From positions 1 to 61,134 of the forward strand of contig CANILH010000010.1 in assembly GCA_947468665.1 (NCBI GenBank): a stretch of 61,134 nucleotides of DNA. The letters are read 5' to 3'. Shown here one piece after another: positions 60,015 to 61,134 of the stretch; position 1 is the first letter of the stretch; every line of letters starts with the position of its first letter. The translations under genes and the position numbers were made by a program. The notes under the pieces are model-generated. The model had not been told where the DNA came from and searched no databases. It worked only from the letters and a program-made list of their open reading frames with translations. This DNA is from Oligoflexales bacterium (GTDB lineage Bacteria > Bdellovibrionota_B > Oligoflexia > Oligoflexales > RGVZ01).

Positions 60015-60035
60015 GCTACGGTTACGGCCCGTAGC
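60015..60035. promoter_or_regulatory. Inverted repeat between divergent genes
   Basis: GCTACGG (60015-60021) and CCGTAGC (60029-60035) with a 7-base spacer, located between the exported protein and lipocalin genes. It could be an operator for both. Confidence 0.4.
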
Positions 60036-60089
60036 GTTTCTACCTTCCATTATGTATTATCTATCGTTGAATATGAAGGAGGACGGGTC

Positions 60090-60617
60090 ATGTTAAAAAA
60101 ATCAGTACTTGCAATGACTGCCGCGATGTCAGGAACCTGCACAACCACACCAAAATTGCCGCCGCTTGATAAGGTGTCGGCCGTTAACCTGGACCAATTT
60201 ATGGGTGATTGGTACGTTATCGCGAACATCCCCACATTCATTGAAAAAGGCGCCCACAACGCGATTGAGCACTATGACATGGCCAAAGACGGGACCATCG
60301 ATATAACATTCACCTTTCGCAAAGACGCGTTCGACGGTGAACCCAGAAAATACACCATGACCGGAACTCCGGTTACCGGCACAAATAACGCCGAGTGGAC
60401 GGTCAGCCCATTTTGGCCCATTAAGTTTCCATACTACACAGTGGAATTATCCGATGATTATAGCTGGGTGGTCGTCGCCACCCCTAATCGCGGTTACCTT
60501 TGGATCATGGCACGCAAACCTCTCATGGATGAGGCTTCTCTAAAAGCGATAGTCGGCAGAATGGCAGCACGTGGATTTCATGAAGCCGACATTCAGCGAG
60601 TGCCACAAAGTTGGTGA
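60090..60617 (+). CDS. blc: Lipocalin Blc-type lipoprotein
   Basis: 175 residues. Signal peptide with M-S-G-T-Cys17 as the lipid-attachment site. Lipocalin signature G-D-W-Y-V-I-A at 39-45, further F-R-K-D-A-F-D-G and Y-L-W-I-M-A-R-K-P as in bacterial Blc, which binds fatty acids or lysophospholipids at the outer membrane. A strong GGAGG site precedes the ATG. Often grouped with lipid-damage genes, as here. Confidence 0.88.
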   Translation: MLKKSVLAMTAAMSGTCTTTPKLPPLDKVSAVNLDQFMGDWYVIANIPTFIEKGAHNAIEHYDMAKDGTIDITFTFRKDAFDGEPRKYTMTGTPVTGTNNAEWTVSPFWPIKFPYYTVELSDDYSWVVVATPNRGYLWIMARKPLMDEASLKAIVGRMAARGFHEADIQRVPQSW

Positions 60618-60625
60618 TGGCGATC

Positions 60626-60680
60626 GTCGGAGACGCCATCCACTCCGACGCAGGAGTTTTGCCTAATGAAACGGCAGGGC
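60626..60680 (+). repeat. Boundary repeat, copy C
   Basis: Core identical to copy B for at least 18 bases (TCCGACGCAGGAGTTTTGCC region), followed by TAATGAAACGGCAGGG. It starts 9 bases after the lipocalin stop and leads into the transposase remnant. Confidence 0.75.
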
Positions 60681-60718
60681 AAAGGATTCTACTGATTCAT
60701 TGCCCCCCCCCGCTCACG

Positions 60719-60991
60719 ATGAGCCCCACGACGGCACACCGCCACCAACCCACCAAGCCGTCCACTGGCCAAGCTCCTGCGGAATATTGGATCCAATGGG
60801 ACGAGCTTCTTTACCGCTCGATGGGCGTCAACCCAGAGATTTGCGTCTGCGGCGCAAAGATGACAGTAGATGATGCCATCACAGAACCAGAGAAGATTAC
60901 AGAGACGCTTGCGAGGCTAGGTATCGAGTCTACCGGGCCGCCAAAGGCGATGCGGTCTACCGGTGAACTTGATTACATTTATGATTGCTGA
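60719..60991 (+). pseudogene. C-terminal remnant of an IS91-type transposase
   Basis: 90 residues. W-I-Q-W-D-E-L-L-Y-R-S-M-G-V-N-P-E-I-C-V-C-G and then E-K-I-T-E-T-L-A-R-L-G match the C-terminal end of Y2-type IS91 transposases (W-x-E-L-L...C-x-x-C-G...I-x-x-I-L-x-x-L-G). The catalytic domain is missing, and a residue between the two Cys has been lost. No intact transposase is in the window. The final 140 bases hold no gene I can support. Confidence 0.6.
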
Positions 60992-61134
60992 CGAGGACTA
61001 GGCCTGGGTATTTCCGGGCATGAAGGGTTTTGTGGGAACGAGAGGTCAGTGGGTGACGGTAGGTGAGTATTTAAGCAGGGGTGGGCAGGGTAGAGGGTGA
61101 GTTTTGGCGTGGGATTGTGAAATTTTAAAGGTAA

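Noticed and set aside
1..61134. CRISPR array, rRNA, tRNA, tmRNA or integrase
   Set aside because: No regularly spaced repeats and none of the conserved RNA blocks were found; the only mobile-element trace is the transposase remnant and the three repeats.

Overview
The window looks like a chromosome segment of a Gram-negative, didermic bacterium of medium GC. It carries a Tol envelope operon, a TamA/TamB pair, a system I cytochrome c maturation set, a FadL-like outer-membrane protein and at least seven lipoproteins. The many lipoproteins of unknown type, TPR/receiver proteins and a possible pore-forming protein fit the Bdellovibrionota/Oligoflexia or an old 'deltaproteobacterial' lineage. That assignment is an inference from gene style, not from a marker tree. 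No rRNA, tRNA or CRISPR array was found. The one certain RNA gene is rnpB (RNase P RNA).

Layout. 1-7 kb: end of a glycine-rich gene, a papain-like protease lipoprotein, tolQ-tolR-tolA-tolB behind a clear sigma-70 promoter, an acyltransferase and a small Lys/Pro-rich lipoprotein. 7-11.4 kb: a fabH-like/fabG pair and an 809-residue protein with a HEPN-like C terminus. 12.4-21.5 kb: an apparent four-gene operon on the minus strand (pseudo-receiver/TPR protein, AAA ATPase, tamB, tamA). 21.6-34 kb: EamA transporter, lytic-transglycosylase-like lipoprotein, zinc-ribbon protein, pyrimidine-nucleoside phosphorylase and hpt (nucleoside salvage), small polar proteins, SRPBCC protein, khpA-nagZ, a second receiver/TPR protein, corC-like protein, ybeY. 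34-35.6 kb: trmB, rnpB with its promoter, and an RNHCP zinc protein. 35.8-47.2 kb: a calcium-binding-type lipoprotein, ccmC-ccmD-ccmE-ccmG, two guanidino-group-modifying enzymes facing each other, a large duplicated-domain lipoprotein, ccmB-ccmA, and a FadL/PorV-type protein. 47.4-51 kb: lysS, a polytopic membrane protein, tatD.

51-61 kb reads as accessory DNA. It holds a lipoprotein with a MACPF-like signature, a secreted protein resembling polymorphic-toxin domain DUF6973 with a tightly coupled small secreted partner, a DUF4143-type ATPase, and a block of genes of the kind used against lipid/singlet-oxygen damage (COQ7-like ferritin-fold protein, glutathione peroxidase, renalase-like flavoprotein, atypical SDR, lipocalin). 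The window ends near the remnant of an IS91-type transposase. Three copies of a ~54-bp repeat, all in the same orientation, lie exactly between these modules (52.71, 55.21 and 60.63 kb) and may mark cassette boundaries. This repeat-bounded region is the best candidate for something undescribed.

Functionally the core genes centre on the cell envelope: Tol, Tam, lipoproteins, NagZ recycling, acyl chain synthesis and periplasmic haem attachment. Several genes have starts well inside the longest open frame. Two genes absent from a simple long-frame scan are reported: ccmD (38506-38667) and a 53-residue membrane protein (37313-37474).
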